64,000 nucleotides of DNA, from positions 2,356,001-2,420,000 of the forward strand of contig CP069437.1 in assembly GCA_016888885.1 (NCBI GenBank), given 5' to 3'. Positions within the stretch are counted from its first letter, which is position 1, and every line of letters begins with the position of its first letter. This document shows, one piece after another, positions 1 through 8,715 of the stretch. This stretch comes from Faucicola sp902506215 (GTDB taxonomy: Bacteria > Pseudomonadota > Gammaproteobacteria > Pseudomonadales > Moraxellaceae). Below the pieces are notes generated by a model, which saw only the letters and a list, made by a program, of their open reading frames with translations, ran no database searches and was not told the origin of the DNA. A program made the position numbers and the translations under genes.

Positions 1-1
1 C

Positions 2-571
2 AAGACTTTTAGGGCTTTTAGTAAATTTAAAACCATCAAACCGCAAAATACCTTGTTATACAGTTTTTATTCACAAGGGGCAGTGCGTCATGGCGACTAT
101 ATGGCAAAAATCCGTGTCGCGCCGACCAAAGCGTCACAAGCCAAAATCAAACGCCGTGACCTAGATGTCAACGCTACTAACGAGGCGATTCGTCCTCTGA
201 TTTTACAAGAAATCCGTGAGCATGATTATGAGTTTGATGTGCAAATCCAGCTGTGCCGTAACTTAAAAGACCAACCCATCAATGACTTGACCAAAGAATG
301 GGATGAAAAAGACGCGCCATTTGTCACAGTGGCAAAACTTACCATCCCTTGCCAAGATGTGCCGGATGACGGCAACTTTGACATCATGGAACACTTGTCA
401 TTTACCCCGTTTCGTTGTATTGAAGCCAACCGTCCGATTGGTAATTTGCAACACGCGCGACTGCGTGCTTATCAAACCGCCTCAACCACGCGTCATCGTT
501 TAAATCATAAAAAACGTGCCGAGCCAACCAACCTAAAACAGGCATTTGATAAAGATTTTTATACCCTTTAA
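2..571 (+). CDS. Catalase-family haem protein, C-terminal part (5' truncated by window edge)
   Basis: The reading frame is open from base 2, so the start lies outside the window and only about 189 C-terminal residues are visible. The segment LYSFYSQGAVRHGDYMAKIR, followed by a stretch on a low-pH-style beta domain and the ending HLSFTPFRCIEANRPIGNLQ then RLRAYQTAS-TRHRLN, is typical of the SrpA-like/catalase-related family (haem-dependent proteins that break down or use peroxides). In this family the final motif is PxGxxxRxRxxxYxxSxxxRH, which is seen here with His and Arg residues retained. The haem-ligand tyrosine and the catalytic histidine would lie upstream or cannot be placed here. It ends before a strong terminator at 671-704. 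An internal ATG could start a shorter ORF but the homology continues upstream of it. Confidence 0.75.
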   Translation, partial: KTFRAFSKFKTIKPQNTLLYSFYSQGAVRHGDYMAKIRVAPTKASQAKIKRRDLDVNATNEAIRPLILQEIREHDYEFDVQIQLCRNLKDQPINDLTKEWDEKDAPFVTVAKLTIPCQDVPDDGNFDIMEHLSFTPFRCIEANRPIGNLQHARLRAYQTASTTRHRLNHKKRAEPTNLKQAFDKDFYTL

Positions 572-670
572 ATTTGGCAAAAAATCAGTAGCGGGGCGGT
601 TAGGGGCATTGTTTGGGGTAAGATTTCACCCATTGGGTGAAAAACTACATCGCCCTCAATCATTCAACAA

Positions 671-704
671 CCGTTAGCCTGTGACTGGGCTAACGGTTTT
701 TTTC
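671..704 (+). terminator. Rho-independent terminator after catalase-family gene
   Basis: A 9-bp perfect stem (CCGTTAGCC at 671-679 with GGCTAACGG at 688-696) is followed directly by a run of T. It lies 100 bases after the stop of the catalase-like gene and 90 bases before the next start. Confidence 0.85.
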
Positions 705-791
705 TTTTAATCTAATCAAAAATAGTCGACAGCAAATACGATAATACCAAAAATAAAGTTGCGTATTTGCCAATCAATCTAGGAGTATTGT

Positions 792-2627
792 ATGTCAGAG
801 TCGAATCCTCTTGTTAATTTTACCCATATCACAGTCGCAGGCAGTGGTGTTTTGGGCTATCAAATCGCCGTACAAGCGGCGTTTCATGGTTTTAAAGTCG
901 TTGTGTATGATATCAATGACGAGGTGCTCAATAAAGCCAAAACCAAATTTGCCGATATCGCCAAACGTCATCAGGATGATTTGGGCGAAACAAGCGAACA
1001 AGCCAAACAGGCTGAGCAAAATTTGCGTTATAGCTCAGACTTAACCGCCGCCTTAAAAGACGCCGATTTATTGATTGAAGCGGTGCCCGAAGATGTCGCC
1101 ATCAAAAAAGATTTTTATAGCAAAGCCTCGGCCGCCGCCCCCGAAAAAACCGTATTTGTCAGTAACTCATCTACCATGTTGCCCAGTGATTTGGTCAAAT
1201 TTACCGACCGTCCTGCTAAGTTTTTAATGATGCACTTTGCCAATGAGATTTGGAAGCGCAATCTTGCCGAAATTATGTCACATGCCGATACTGACCCTAA
1301 CGTATTTGATGCGGTGACCGCGTTTGCCAAACAAATCGGCATGGTGCCTATTATCGTCAACAAAGAAACCTCGGGCTATGTACTAAATTCACTACTCAAT
1401 CCTTGGTTAAATGCAGGGATGCAGCTGTATATCCAAGGCATTGCTGACATTCAAACCATCGACAAAACTTGGATGCTTGGCACAGGCTCGCCGATGGGAC
1501 CATTTGCTTTTTATGATATGCTGGGGCTGACTACCCCTTACAATATTTACAAGCTTGCTGTGGCTAAGGGCAAACAACAAGACCAAGCAGTCGTTGATAT
1601 GCTCAAAAAAGAGTACATCGAGAAAAATAAACTGGGCGTGCCAACGGGCGAAGGATTTTATCAATACCCCAATCCCGCCTTTAAAAATCCTGACTTTTTA
1701 AAACCACCGAAAGCGGATTTATCCAAAGTACCCTATAAAAATATTACTGTGGCAGGCAGTGGCGTATTGGGCAACCAAATTGCGGTGCAATGTGCGTTTC
1801 ATGGGTTTAACGTGACTATTTATGACATTAACGATGACGCGATTGCTAAGGCGAAAGCCCGCTTTACCGACCTTGCCAATCAGCATCAGCATGACCTAGG
1901 TGAAACCGATGCCCAAGTGGCAGCAGCTAGCAAAAATTTAGCTTACACCACGGACTTGAATGAGGCGTTAAAAGATGCAGACCTATTGATTGAAGCGGTG
2001 CCAGAAAGCTTAGACATCAAACAAGATTTTTATAGCAAAGCCTCAGCCGCCGCCCCTGCCAAAACCGTGTTTGCCAGTAACTCATCGACGTTATTGCCAA
2101 GCGTGTTATCGACCTTTACTAACCGCCCAGAAAAATTCTTGATGCTGCATTTTGCCAATCATATCCATATCCGTAATACGGTGGAGTTGATGGCGGCCCC
2201 AAGCTGCGACCCACAAGTCTATGCTGACGTCATCGAATTTGCCAAAGCCATTGCTATGTTACCGATAGCGGTGAAAAAAGAACAATCAGGCTATGTGCTT
2301 GATAGCTTATTGATTCCGTTATTGGTAGCGGGGCTAAAACTGTGGGCAAACGGCGTTGCAGATGCTGCAACCATTGATAAAACGTGGATGATAGCCACGG
2401 GCTCACCCTTTGGACCGATGGCGATTTTGGATAAAAATGGCATGAAAACCAACTACAACATCTTTAATGAACTGGCAAAAACGGACCCTTCTTTACAGCA
2501 GCCCGCTGAAAAGCTCAAAGCAGAACTGGTCGATACTAACAAACTGGGTGAAGCCACGGGTGAGGGGTTCTATCAATATCCCAACCCAGCTTATTTAGCG
2601 AAAGATTTTTTAAGCTTATCTGACTAA
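792..2627 (+). CDS. Tandem-fused 3-hydroxyacyl-CoA dehydrogenase (two complete copies in one chain)
   Basis: Predicted to oxidise 3-hydroxyacyl-CoA with NAD in fatty-acid oxidation. The 611-residue chain is two full, mutually similar copies of the roughly 290-residue enzyme, offset by 305 residues. Each has a Rossmann GSGVLG motif (17-22 and 322-327), an NSST segment near the family's catalytic Ser, the His of the HF motif (His148, His453) and the Glu partner (Glu160, Glu465). The family Asn is present in copy 1 (Asn199) but is Asp504 in copy 2. Both copies have HFAN in place of the usual HFFNP. Each ends with GEGFYQYPNP. The start has AGGAG at 781-785. A single-domain enzyme would be about half this length. 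No crotonase domain is fused, so it is not FadB, which occurs separately at 42767. Monocistronic on the plus strand. Confidence 0.88.
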   Translation: MSESNPLVNFTHITVAGSGVLGYQIAVQAAFHGFKVVVYDINDEVLNKAKTKFADIAKRHQDDLGETSEQAKQAEQNLRYSSDLTAALKDADLLIEAVPEDVAIKKDFYSKASAAAPEKTVFVSNSSTMLPSDLVKFTDRPAKFLMMHFANEIWKRNLAEIMSHADTDPNVFDAVTAFAKQIGMVPIIVNKETSGYVLNSLLNPWLNAGMQLYIQGIADIQTIDKTWMLGTGSPMGPFAFYDMLGLTTPYNIYKLAVAKGKQQDQAVVDMLKKEYIEKNKLGVPTGEGFYQYPNPAFKNPDFLKPPKADLSKVPYKNITVAGSGVLGNQIAVQCAFHGFNVTIYDINDDAIAKAKARFTDLANQHQHDLGETDAQVAAASKNLAYTTDLNEALKDADLLIEAVPESLDIKQDFYSKASAAAPAKTVFASNSSTLLPSVLSTFTNRPEKFLMLHFANHIHIRNTVELMAAPSCDPQVYADVIEFAKAIAMLPIAVKKEQSGYVLDSLLIPLLVAGLKLWANGVADAATIDKTWMIATGSPFGPMAILDKNGMKTNYNIFNELAKTDPSLQQPAEKLKAELVDTNKLGEATGEGFYQYPNPAYLAKDFLSLSD

Positions 2628-2666
2628 ACTGCGTTTGGTAGAGGAGAATAAAAAAGGGTTAATTTG

Positions 2667-3779
2667 CTAACTTGATGTATCTACCGTTGCCACTACCGAC
2701 ATGCCGGGCATCAATTCATTCAGACGACTTTGGTTGCCATCGATGTCGATGCGTACTGAAATGCGCTGTACCACTTTGGTAAAATTCCCGGTGGCATTGT
2801 CGGTTTTAATGACACTAAATTCTGACCCTGTTGCGGGGGAGATGCTTTTGACTACCCCCGTAAATTTTTGTTTGCCTAGGGCATCGACAGTAAACCACGC
2901 TTTTTGCCCGATTTTCATTTTATCAATTTGGGTTTCTTTAAAATTGGCAATGACCCACATCGATTTTGGAATGAGGTAAACCAACTGCGTGCCTTGCGTC
3001 ACCAGCTGACCGGTACGGATATTGATTTGCCCTAATTTACCTGAGGTCGGGGCGGTAATTAAGCCATACTCTTGGTTGGTATTGGCTTGATTTAGCTGTG
3101 CATTGGCGCTTTTAATCTGTGCCATCAAACCAATTTTTGCCACTTCCGCGGTCTTTTGACCTTCGCGAGCGACATCGACACTGGCCATTGCTTGGCTCAT
3201 CAGTGCTTCATTGTTTTTAACTGCCGCTTTGGCAGTATCGACTTCATTTTGTGACACGGCGCCAACACCGACCAAGGATTCAAGTCGTTTAAGCTGTTGG
3301 ATAGACAATGCTAGCTGGGTTTTAACTTGTGCTACTTTTGCCTGCGCGGCTTTGACATCGGCTTTGCGCTGCTCGATGATTTGTTGCTGGTTGGCTAAAT
3401 TAGTAGTCGCTTGTTCCAGTCCTGATTCGGCTTGTACTACTTGCTGTGAGTAGTTCGCACTGCTGACTTTAACTAACGGCTGACCTTGTTTGACGTCCTC
3501 AAAATCGGTGACGTAGACTTTTTCGATATAACCATTAATTTGTGCCGACAATAGGGTGATATTGCCTTTGACATAACTATTTTCAGTTTGTTGCAGTGGC
3601 GTATTAAACGGACCCAAATGCCATGCCCATAAAATCACCCCAACACCGAGCAAAAAAACCACCAACATGATAATTAAGGTAAGCGGTCTAGGGTTAATAA
3701 TCTTTTCAGGCGCCTGTGCGGGTTTATCATCGCTGTCATCAGCTGGCGCATCATTTTGGGTTGTTGGTTCACTACTCAT
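2667..3779 (-). CDS. HlyD/EmrA-type membrane fusion protein of a multidrug efflux system
   Basis: Periplasmic adaptor that would link an inner-membrane MFS pump to an outer-membrane channel. It has a charged cytoplasmic N-terminus (about 1-30), one membrane helix (about 33-52), a lipoyl/biotinyl half-motif (NSYVKGNITLLSAQINGYIE), a long Gln/Ala-rich coiled coil (about 100-245), the second lipoyl half (ITAPTSGKLGQINIRTGQLV) and a beta-barrel ending MPGMSVVATVDT. The length of 370 fits EmrA (390 in E. coli). It is the second gene after the MFS gene at 3899-5551 (gap 119 bases), the same order-pair as in many DHA2 pumps, although emrA usually comes first in enterobacteria. Substrate unknown. No third, outer-membrane component is present nearby. 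Confidence 0.88.
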   Translation of the reverse strand: MSSEPTTQNDAPADDSDDKPAQAPEKIINPRPLTLIIMLVVFLLGVGVILWAWHLGPFNTPLQQTENSYVKGNITLLSAQINGYIEKVYVTDFEDVKQGQPLVKVSSANYSQQVVQAESGLEQATTNLANQQQIIEQRKADVKAAQAKVAQVKTQLALSIQQLKRLESLVGVGAVSQNEVDTAKAAVKNNEALMSQAMASVDVAREGQKTAEVAKIGLMAQIKSANAQLNQANTNQEYGLITAPTSGKLGQINIRTGQLVTQGTQLVYLIPKSMWVIANFKETQIDKMKIGQKAWFTVDALGKQKFTGVVKSISPATGSEFSVIKTDNATGNFTKVVQRISVRIDIDGNQSRLNELMPGMSVVATVDTSS

Positions 3780-3898
3780 GAGTTGGGTTTTCCGTAAGCA
3801 TTTTATTGATGATTAAATTTTATTTATCATTAAACTGTTATCTAAAAAAACAGTTATCTAATTGGGTCGCCTTATTATACGCATCTAGCTTATCCAGT

Positions 3899-5551
3899 CT
3901 AAGTTTGCTTAATTGCTGCTTTTTGCCGATTTTCAATGTATTTTTTGCGGGCGATATTAATCATACCCCAAGCAAATAAAAACGTGGCAATATAACTGTT
4001 CACAGTAATGATATCGCCATATGCTTTAATCTGCGCTTCTCGCGTAACAATTTGGTTGAGAGATTGTTGGGCTTGTTGCTGCGACAAATTGTTGTCGGTG
4101 ATGACGGGTTTAAACCCTGCTTGGTATTGTTGAAGCCGCTGGGTTACTGTGGCATCTGTCGATTGCATTTGCTGTAAAATACTTTGTTTATGATACTGGG
4201 TGCGCTGCTGTTGCAGGGTGCTATAAAAAGCCGAGCCTACCAGCCCGCCAAAGTTTTGGGTAGCCCCAAACAAGATGATAAAGGTGATGACATGATTGAC
4301 GCTTTGTCGCAGCGTCAGCCCAAACCCCATCAATACCAATGGACCCATAAACAGTGAGCCTGCAAACGCGACTGCAAATTGACTGAGATAAAAATTTTGG
4401 GGTCGTACGTCACTGGTGAGCATATTGGCATCATATACACTGGCAATCGCCACCAGCAGAGTCGCCACCACCATTGGCGGAATCAAATGATCGCGTGAAA
4501 AGGTCAGTGCGCTGACTATCAAACCTGCCAACATACCAAAAAATATGACCGTATAAAAACCCACAAACTGGTCGGACATGATGCCTTGGGATTTTAAAAA
4601 ATTCACCACCGCATAACTTTGCTCAGACATAATCAAACGCAGTAAAAAAGCACCGACCACAAAACGCCATAACGCAAAACTCCCCAACCAGCGAGTCATA
4701 ATCAAGGGGTTTTTGCGGTAATGCTCAAAGAAAAAGCCTGACATCAACAGCGCCAAAGCACCAATGAGCATATACGCCAATAAGGGTGAGTTTTCCCACC
4801 ACAAAATCGACCCTTGTACCAACACCCCACACAGTAATCCAAAACCGGGCGCCAATAACAAAAAGGTGAGAATATCTTTCTTCTCATACACTTCGATACG
4901 TAAACTTCGTGGCAGCTTGACGGCGACCACCATGGCAAAACAACACAGCGCCAAACCAAACTCAAAAGTATAGAGCCGAGTCCAGTCATTCACATTGACC
5001 AAATAAGGGGACATTATCCAAGCCAACGGAATCGCCAGCGCACTGACCCCAAAGCCAATATACAAACCTTGCAGGCGATACTGACTACTAAAGGCTTGCA
5101 TCACATAATAAAGCCCGAGTGAGGATAATGGTGCCGCGACAAAGCCTCCTATCGCCCTGACCAATAAAGCCATCGGATAGTTTTGCACAAATATATGAAT
5201 AAACATCACCAGCATGAACATCAGCAAGGAGATTTCAGAAAACCAGCGTAACCCAAATTGTTGACGCGCTTTAAACAGCAGCAGGTTGGCGCTGACATTT
5301 GCCATCACATACACAGCAGGTATCCAAGCCACTTGTGAGGGTGTCAGCGCATATTCGCCTTGGATTTGCGGTAAATTGGCGGTAATAATGCCGTTGCCCA
5401 AGCCACCACAAATGGCAATAAAAACACCGATGACAAAGTACACAATGCTCTTTGATCGAGAGTGAGCAATACTCGGCGGGGAACCGGGTAACGCGGGTTT
5501 TTCATCCTCGGTCCAATTGGGTGGCGTTTCTAAGATTCTAGGTGATTTCAA
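3899..5551 (-). CDS. MFS drug transporter, DHA2/EmrB-like (14-TM type)
   Basis: Inner-membrane proton-driven exporter. After a 35-residue soluble N-terminus the protein is a series of hydrophobic segments through to about residue 535. The first loop carries NLPQIQGEYALTPSQVAWI, matching the DHA2 signature after helix 1, and RAIGGFVAAPLSSLG resembles motif C. A Gln-rich hydrophilic loop (about 450-510, with QQQRTQYHKQ and SQQQAQQ) precedes the last helix; such loops occur in EmrB homologues that dock an adaptor. 550 residues is slightly longer than EmrB (512). It is the first gene of the efflux pair with the HlyD-type gene. The 341-base spacer to the divergent gene at 5893 probably holds both promoters; I see no clear operator there. 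Confidence 0.87.
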   Translation of the reverse strand: MKSPRILETPPNWTEDEKPALPGSPPSIAHSRSKSIVYFVIGVFIAICGGLGNGIITANLPQIQGEYALTPSQVAWIPAVYVMANVSANLLLFKARQQFGLRWFSEISLLMFMLVMFIHIFVQNYPMALLVRAIGGFVAAPLSSLGLYYVMQAFSSQYRLQGLYIGFGVSALAIPLAWIMSPYLVNVNDWTRLYTFEFGLALCCFAMVVAVKLPRSLRIEVYEKKDILTFLLLAPGFGLLCGVLVQGSILWWENSPLLAYMLIGALALLMSGFFFEHYRKNPLIMTRWLGSFALWRFVVGAFLLRLIMSEQSYAVVNFLKSQGIMSDQFVGFYTVIFFGMLAGLIVSALTFSRDHLIPPMVVATLLVAIASVYDANMLTSDVRPQNFYLSQFAVAFAGSLFMGPLVLMGFGLTLRQSVNHVITFIILFGATQNFGGLVGSAFYSTLQQQRTQYHKQSILQQMQSTDATVTQRLQQYQAGFKPVITDNNLSQQQAQQSLNQIVTREAQIKAYGDIITVNSYIATFLFAWGMINIARKKYIENRQKAAIKQT

Positions 5552-5892
5552 AGGGTAGCTCGATTTTGATACTGTTAAGACAAGAGAGGTTGGCTATAGT
5601 GTAATCAAAAATAGGCTTAGCGTCAGCGACAAAATAGTTCTATAAATGTGAAATGGACTAGCGCTATGTTAGCCATCATTACCCAACCCGTCATTATCCA
5701 ATCAATCATTATCCCACAGGTCATTGAAACCCATTAGGCAAGCTACGATCAAATCCCTCTAGTAAATACACCCAGTCGATTAAGGGCTAACATTTTTAAA
5801 CAAAAAAATTCGATTTTTTTGGCACATAAGTATTTTTTAGTTGCCAAAATGCGCTAGGCTATCTATTCATTCATTACTGATTCATCACTGCT
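5552..5892. other. Divergent intergenic region, no gene seen
   Basis: 341 bases between the outward-facing MFS and MpaB-like genes. It contains no plausible ORF or strong hairpin. There are imperfect repeats of the type CATTA(T/C)CC around 5678-5715 and an AT-rich run at 5790-5840. It probably holds both promoters. Confidence 0.5.
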
Positions 5893-7137
5893 ATGAACCC
5901 GCTTCACCAAACCGATTTGCCGACACTGGGGCGCAATACTGACATTGACCACCATGCTGATTTACAAGTGTTGCAGCGTATCAAACGATTTTTATTGCCC
6001 CGTGATTTTGAGGTGTCAAAGGATTTATTGCAACAGATGCAGCAGGGGTATGGTGTCGCAGATCAGCCTGTCGATGCGCTGTTATCCAGCGGTATCAAAT
6101 TTGCCAAACCCCTGCAGCAATTGATTTTGCATGAGCAAGGGATTGCGCAAACAAGTAACGTATCAGCAGCCAAAGCGTTATTGCAACAGCCCGCGTTTGA
6201 GGCGCTGTATCAGCAGTTTTGCCAATATCCAAGTTGGTATGATGCCAAGCTTGCCGAGATTGGCGCAATTGCCTATCGGCGCTATCCGTTGATGCTGATT
6301 TGGTTACTGCGGAATGTGGCGCTAATGGCAGGCTATAGTATCCCTGCGCTCTCATTGCCACTCATCAAAACAGGGGCATTAGTGCATGATGCACTGCCTA
6401 GGCTCATGCGAACCTATGCCTATATTTTGGCAGTGTCTGAGTACCCAGCGATTAGCCGCAACCAGCAACCCCCATTGGCAATTGGCACGGAAGGCTGGCG
6501 ACAAAGTCTGCAAGTACGTCAGATACACGGTCTGGTAAGACAACAACTATGCAGTCATGATTGGGACAGTGGCTACTGGGGGTTGCCCATTAACCAAACC
6601 GATATGGTGGCAACCCACTTGCAGTTTTCACTACTCATTATGCGCGGACTAAAATTACTGGGGGCAAGAATCAGCGCCGAAGAATCACAAGGCATCATGC
6701 ACTTATGGCAACTGGCAAGTTGGTGGATGGGGATTGAGCTGGCGCGCATTCCTGAAGATGAAACCGAGGCGTGGGCATGGCTTTATAGCTATTTGGCAAC
6801 CCAGCAATTAGATTTTGAATTTGGCAAACCTCTCGCCAAAGCGCTGCATGATTTACCCTCGCAAATTATGGGTGAGGATAACAGACGTGGACAGCTGGTT
6901 GAGCGGATCAATGCCAGTGTCACACGGACTTTAGTGGGTGATGATATTGGCGATGGCTTGGGACTGCCTAGCCCAAAATGGCGCTATGGCGTGCTTGTCA
7001 GTGTGCCGATTCTGTTTGGGCTTGATACCGCACGAGCGCACAATGCGGTTATTGCCAAAAGATTGGAACAATTTCGTGCCAAACGCCAAGATAACATGAA
7101 CTGGTGGCTCAAAAAGCACGACAACTATTATCAATAA
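5893..7137 (+). CDS. MpaB/Lcp-like haem oxygenase-family protein (former DUF2236)
   Basis: The protein (414 aa) resembles the oxygenase MpaB/rubber oxygenase Lcp catalytic-domain family, whose Lcp member binds haem b and cleaves polyisoprene with O2. The core is seen as RQSLQVRQIHGLVRQQL (residues 203-219, with His212 as the likely haem-ligand equivalent), then WGLPINQTDMVATHLQFSLL and GARISAEESQGIMHLWQLASW. There is no signal peptide; two hydrophobic stretches (about 130-160 and 170-182) may associate with a membrane. Real Lcp enzymes are secreted, so a rubber-degrading role is not implied and the substrate is unknown. It sits tail-to-tail with the ALDH-GMC operon, which could process an aldehyde or alcohol product, but this link is only positional. 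ATG start at 5893 was taken because no stronger upstream start exists. Confidence 0.7.
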   Translation: MNPLHQTDLPTLGRNTDIDHHADLQVLQRIKRFLLPRDFEVSKDLLQQMQQGYGVADQPVDALLSSGIKFAKPLQQLILHEQGIAQTSNVSAAKALLQQPAFEALYQQFCQYPSWYDAKLAEIGAIAYRRYPLMLIWLLRNVALMAGYSIPALSLPLIKTGALVHDALPRLMRTYAYILAVSEYPAISRNQQPPLAIGTEGWRQSLQVRQIHGLVRQQLCSHDWDSGYWGLPINQTDMVATHLQFSLLIMRGLKLLGARISAEESQGIMHLWQLASWWMGIELARIPEDETEAWAWLYSYLATQQLDFEFGKPLAKALHDLPSQIMGEDNRRGQLVERINASVTRTLVGDDIGDGLGLPSPKWRYGVLVSVPILFGLDTARAHNAVIAKRLEQFRAKRQDNMNWWLKKHDNYYQ

Positions 7138-7166
7138 TCCATTTTATTGTTAAGCCATGTAAACAA

Positions 7167-7186
7167 CCACGCCATCGCAAGCGTGG
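7167..7186 (+). terminator. Hairpin between convergent genes, possible terminator
   Basis: CCACGC (7167-7172) pairs with GCGTGG (7181-7186) around an 8-base loop, 30 bases after the MpaB-like gene. No T-run follows, so this is a weak call. Confidence 0.35.
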
Positions 7187-7226
7187 GGTTAAACGTTTTC
7201 AAGTTGTAAAAATCAGGCGGTTAAAA

Positions 7227-8669
7227 TCAAGCTTTTAAAATCACTTTCATCATGTTCCAAAAGGTCTTGCCATACGGTGGTTGGAGCAAATGCGCGAAGT
7301 TAAGGTGACTTTGTTTAAACACCGCTTTTGGATGAGAGAAGGTGTCAAAGCTATATTTGCCGTGGTAACGCCCCATTCCTGATGCCCCGACACCGCCAAA
7401 CGGCAGATTTTGCTGGGCAATGTGAAAAATCGTTTCGTTAATACAGGCGCCGCCACTCACCGTATGCGCGAGCACGTAGTCGGTGTCGGCTTTGTCCTCG
7501 CCAAACACATACAGCGCCAGTGGGCGGTCACGCTCATTCACATACGCCACCGCTTGCGCCAAGTCTTGGTAGGACACCAGTGGCAATACAGGGGCAAAAA
7601 TCTCCTCTGTCAGCAACTTAGCATCGCTGGGTAAATCGGTGACAATCATCGGTGGGAAAAATCCAGTCTCGATATTCACTTCATAATCGGTCAGTGGAAT
7701 GAGGGTGGCGCCGCGCTGTTTGGCTTCATCAAGATAACCTTGCACGCGGCTGGCTTGTTTGGGGTTGATGATAAAGCTATAGTCAGGGTTGTCTGCAAGA
7801 TTGGGGTAGTGGGCGTCAAGCCATGCGGTTGATTGTTCGATAAAGGCGGGTTTTTTATCCGCCTGCATCAACACATAATCAGGCGCAATACAGGTTTGCC
7901 CTGCGTTCATGATTTTGCCTGTCCATACGCGGTTGACAGTTTTTGCCAAATCAGCGCTCGGCGTCACCACGACAGGGGATTTGCCGCCCAGCTCAAGGGT
8001 GACAGGGGTCAAATTGTGGGCAGCGGCTTTCATGATATGTTTGCCCACTGCGGTAGAGCCGGTAAAAAACAGATGGTCAAACGGTAATTGGCTAAAGGCT
8101 TGTGCGACTTCGACACCCCCTGTAATCAAGGTCACTTCGTCTGCGGCAAAATACTTGGGTAACGCATTAGCCAGCCACTGCTCAAAATTCCGTGACGCTT
8201 CTGAGACTTTAAGCATCGCACGATTGCCTGCGACCAATGCGGCAGCCAGCGGCGCAATCACCAGATACAGCGGATAGTTCCAAGGTGCAATAATGCCTAC
8301 GAGCCCTAACGGCTGTGGCTGGATATAGCTACGAGCGGGCAAAAACCAAATCCCAGTTTTGACGGGCTGTTTGGCAGACCAAGCCTTGCCGTGCTTTTGT
8401 GTATAACGAATGGCTTCAAGCGTTGGGAACAATTCAAGCATGGTGGTTTCAGCCGCTGGGCGCTGTCCAAAGTCGGCATGAATAGCGGTGATAATCTCGC
8501 TTTGGTTGTCCATCACCAGCTGTTCTAATTTTTTTAGCCGCGCACTACGAATTGACCAATCAACATATTGGTCTTGGCGGCTAGCCGTTCGCATGATGTC
8601 AAACTGCTGCTGCATGGCATTGATAGTTGCATCCGAATTAGTTGCATCCGAATTGTCTTGAGGTGTCAT
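7227..8669 (-). CDS. Aldehyde dehydrogenase, coniferyl-aldehyde dehydrogenase-like
   Basis: Oxidises an aldehyde to the acid with NAD(P). The whole ALDH fold is present: GIIAPWNYPLYL, FTGSTAVGK, the general base Glu in VTLELGGKSP (about residue 226) and the nucleophile Cys in NAGQTCIAPDYV 34 residues later, then EEIFAPVLP. The C-terminus FDTFSHPKAVFKQ is typical of the coniferyl/fatty aldehyde subgroup (CalB/AlkH-like). Start chosen at 8669 because GGGAT lies 8 bases upstream; another ATG at 8687 has no visible ribosome site. The N-terminal region contains a duplicated five-residue unit (NSDAT twice). It follows the GMC oxidoreductase gene by under 50 bases, so the two are likely cotranscribed for alcohol-to-acid oxidation. 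Confidence 0.9.
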   Translation of the reverse strand: MTPQDNSDATNSDATINAMQQQFDIMRTASRQDQYVDWSIRSARLKKLEQLVMDNQSEIITAIHADFGQRPAAETTMLELFPTLEAIRYTQKHGKAWSAKQPVKTGIWFLPARSYIQPQPLGLVGIIAPWNYPLYLVIAPLAAALVAGNRAMLKVSEASRNFEQWLANALPKYFAADEVTLITGGVEVAQAFSQLPFDHLFFTGSTAVGKHIMKAAAHNLTPVTLELGGKSPVVVTPSADLAKTVNRVWTGKIMNAGQTCIAPDYVLMQADKKPAFIEQSTAWLDAHYPNLADNPDYSFIINPKQASRVQGYLDEAKQRGATLIPLTDYEVNIETGFFPPMIVTDLPSDAKLLTEEIFAPVLPLVSYQDLAQAVAYVNERDRPLALYVFGEDKADTDYVLAHTVSGGACINETIFHIAQQNLPFGGVGASGMGRYHGKYSFDTFSHPKAVFKQSHLNFAHLLQPPYGKTFWNMMKVILKA

Positions 8670-8715
8670 GTGTATTATCCCAATCATTTAGTTAAACTTT
8701 AACTCAACATAGCAG

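Noticed and set aside
2667..5551. Complete tripartite efflux system
   Set aside because: No outer-membrane channel gene is adjacent; only the adaptor and pump are present.
7909..8277. 122-residue plus-strand frame over the ALDH gene
   Set aside because: Antisense shadow of the ALDH coding sequence.
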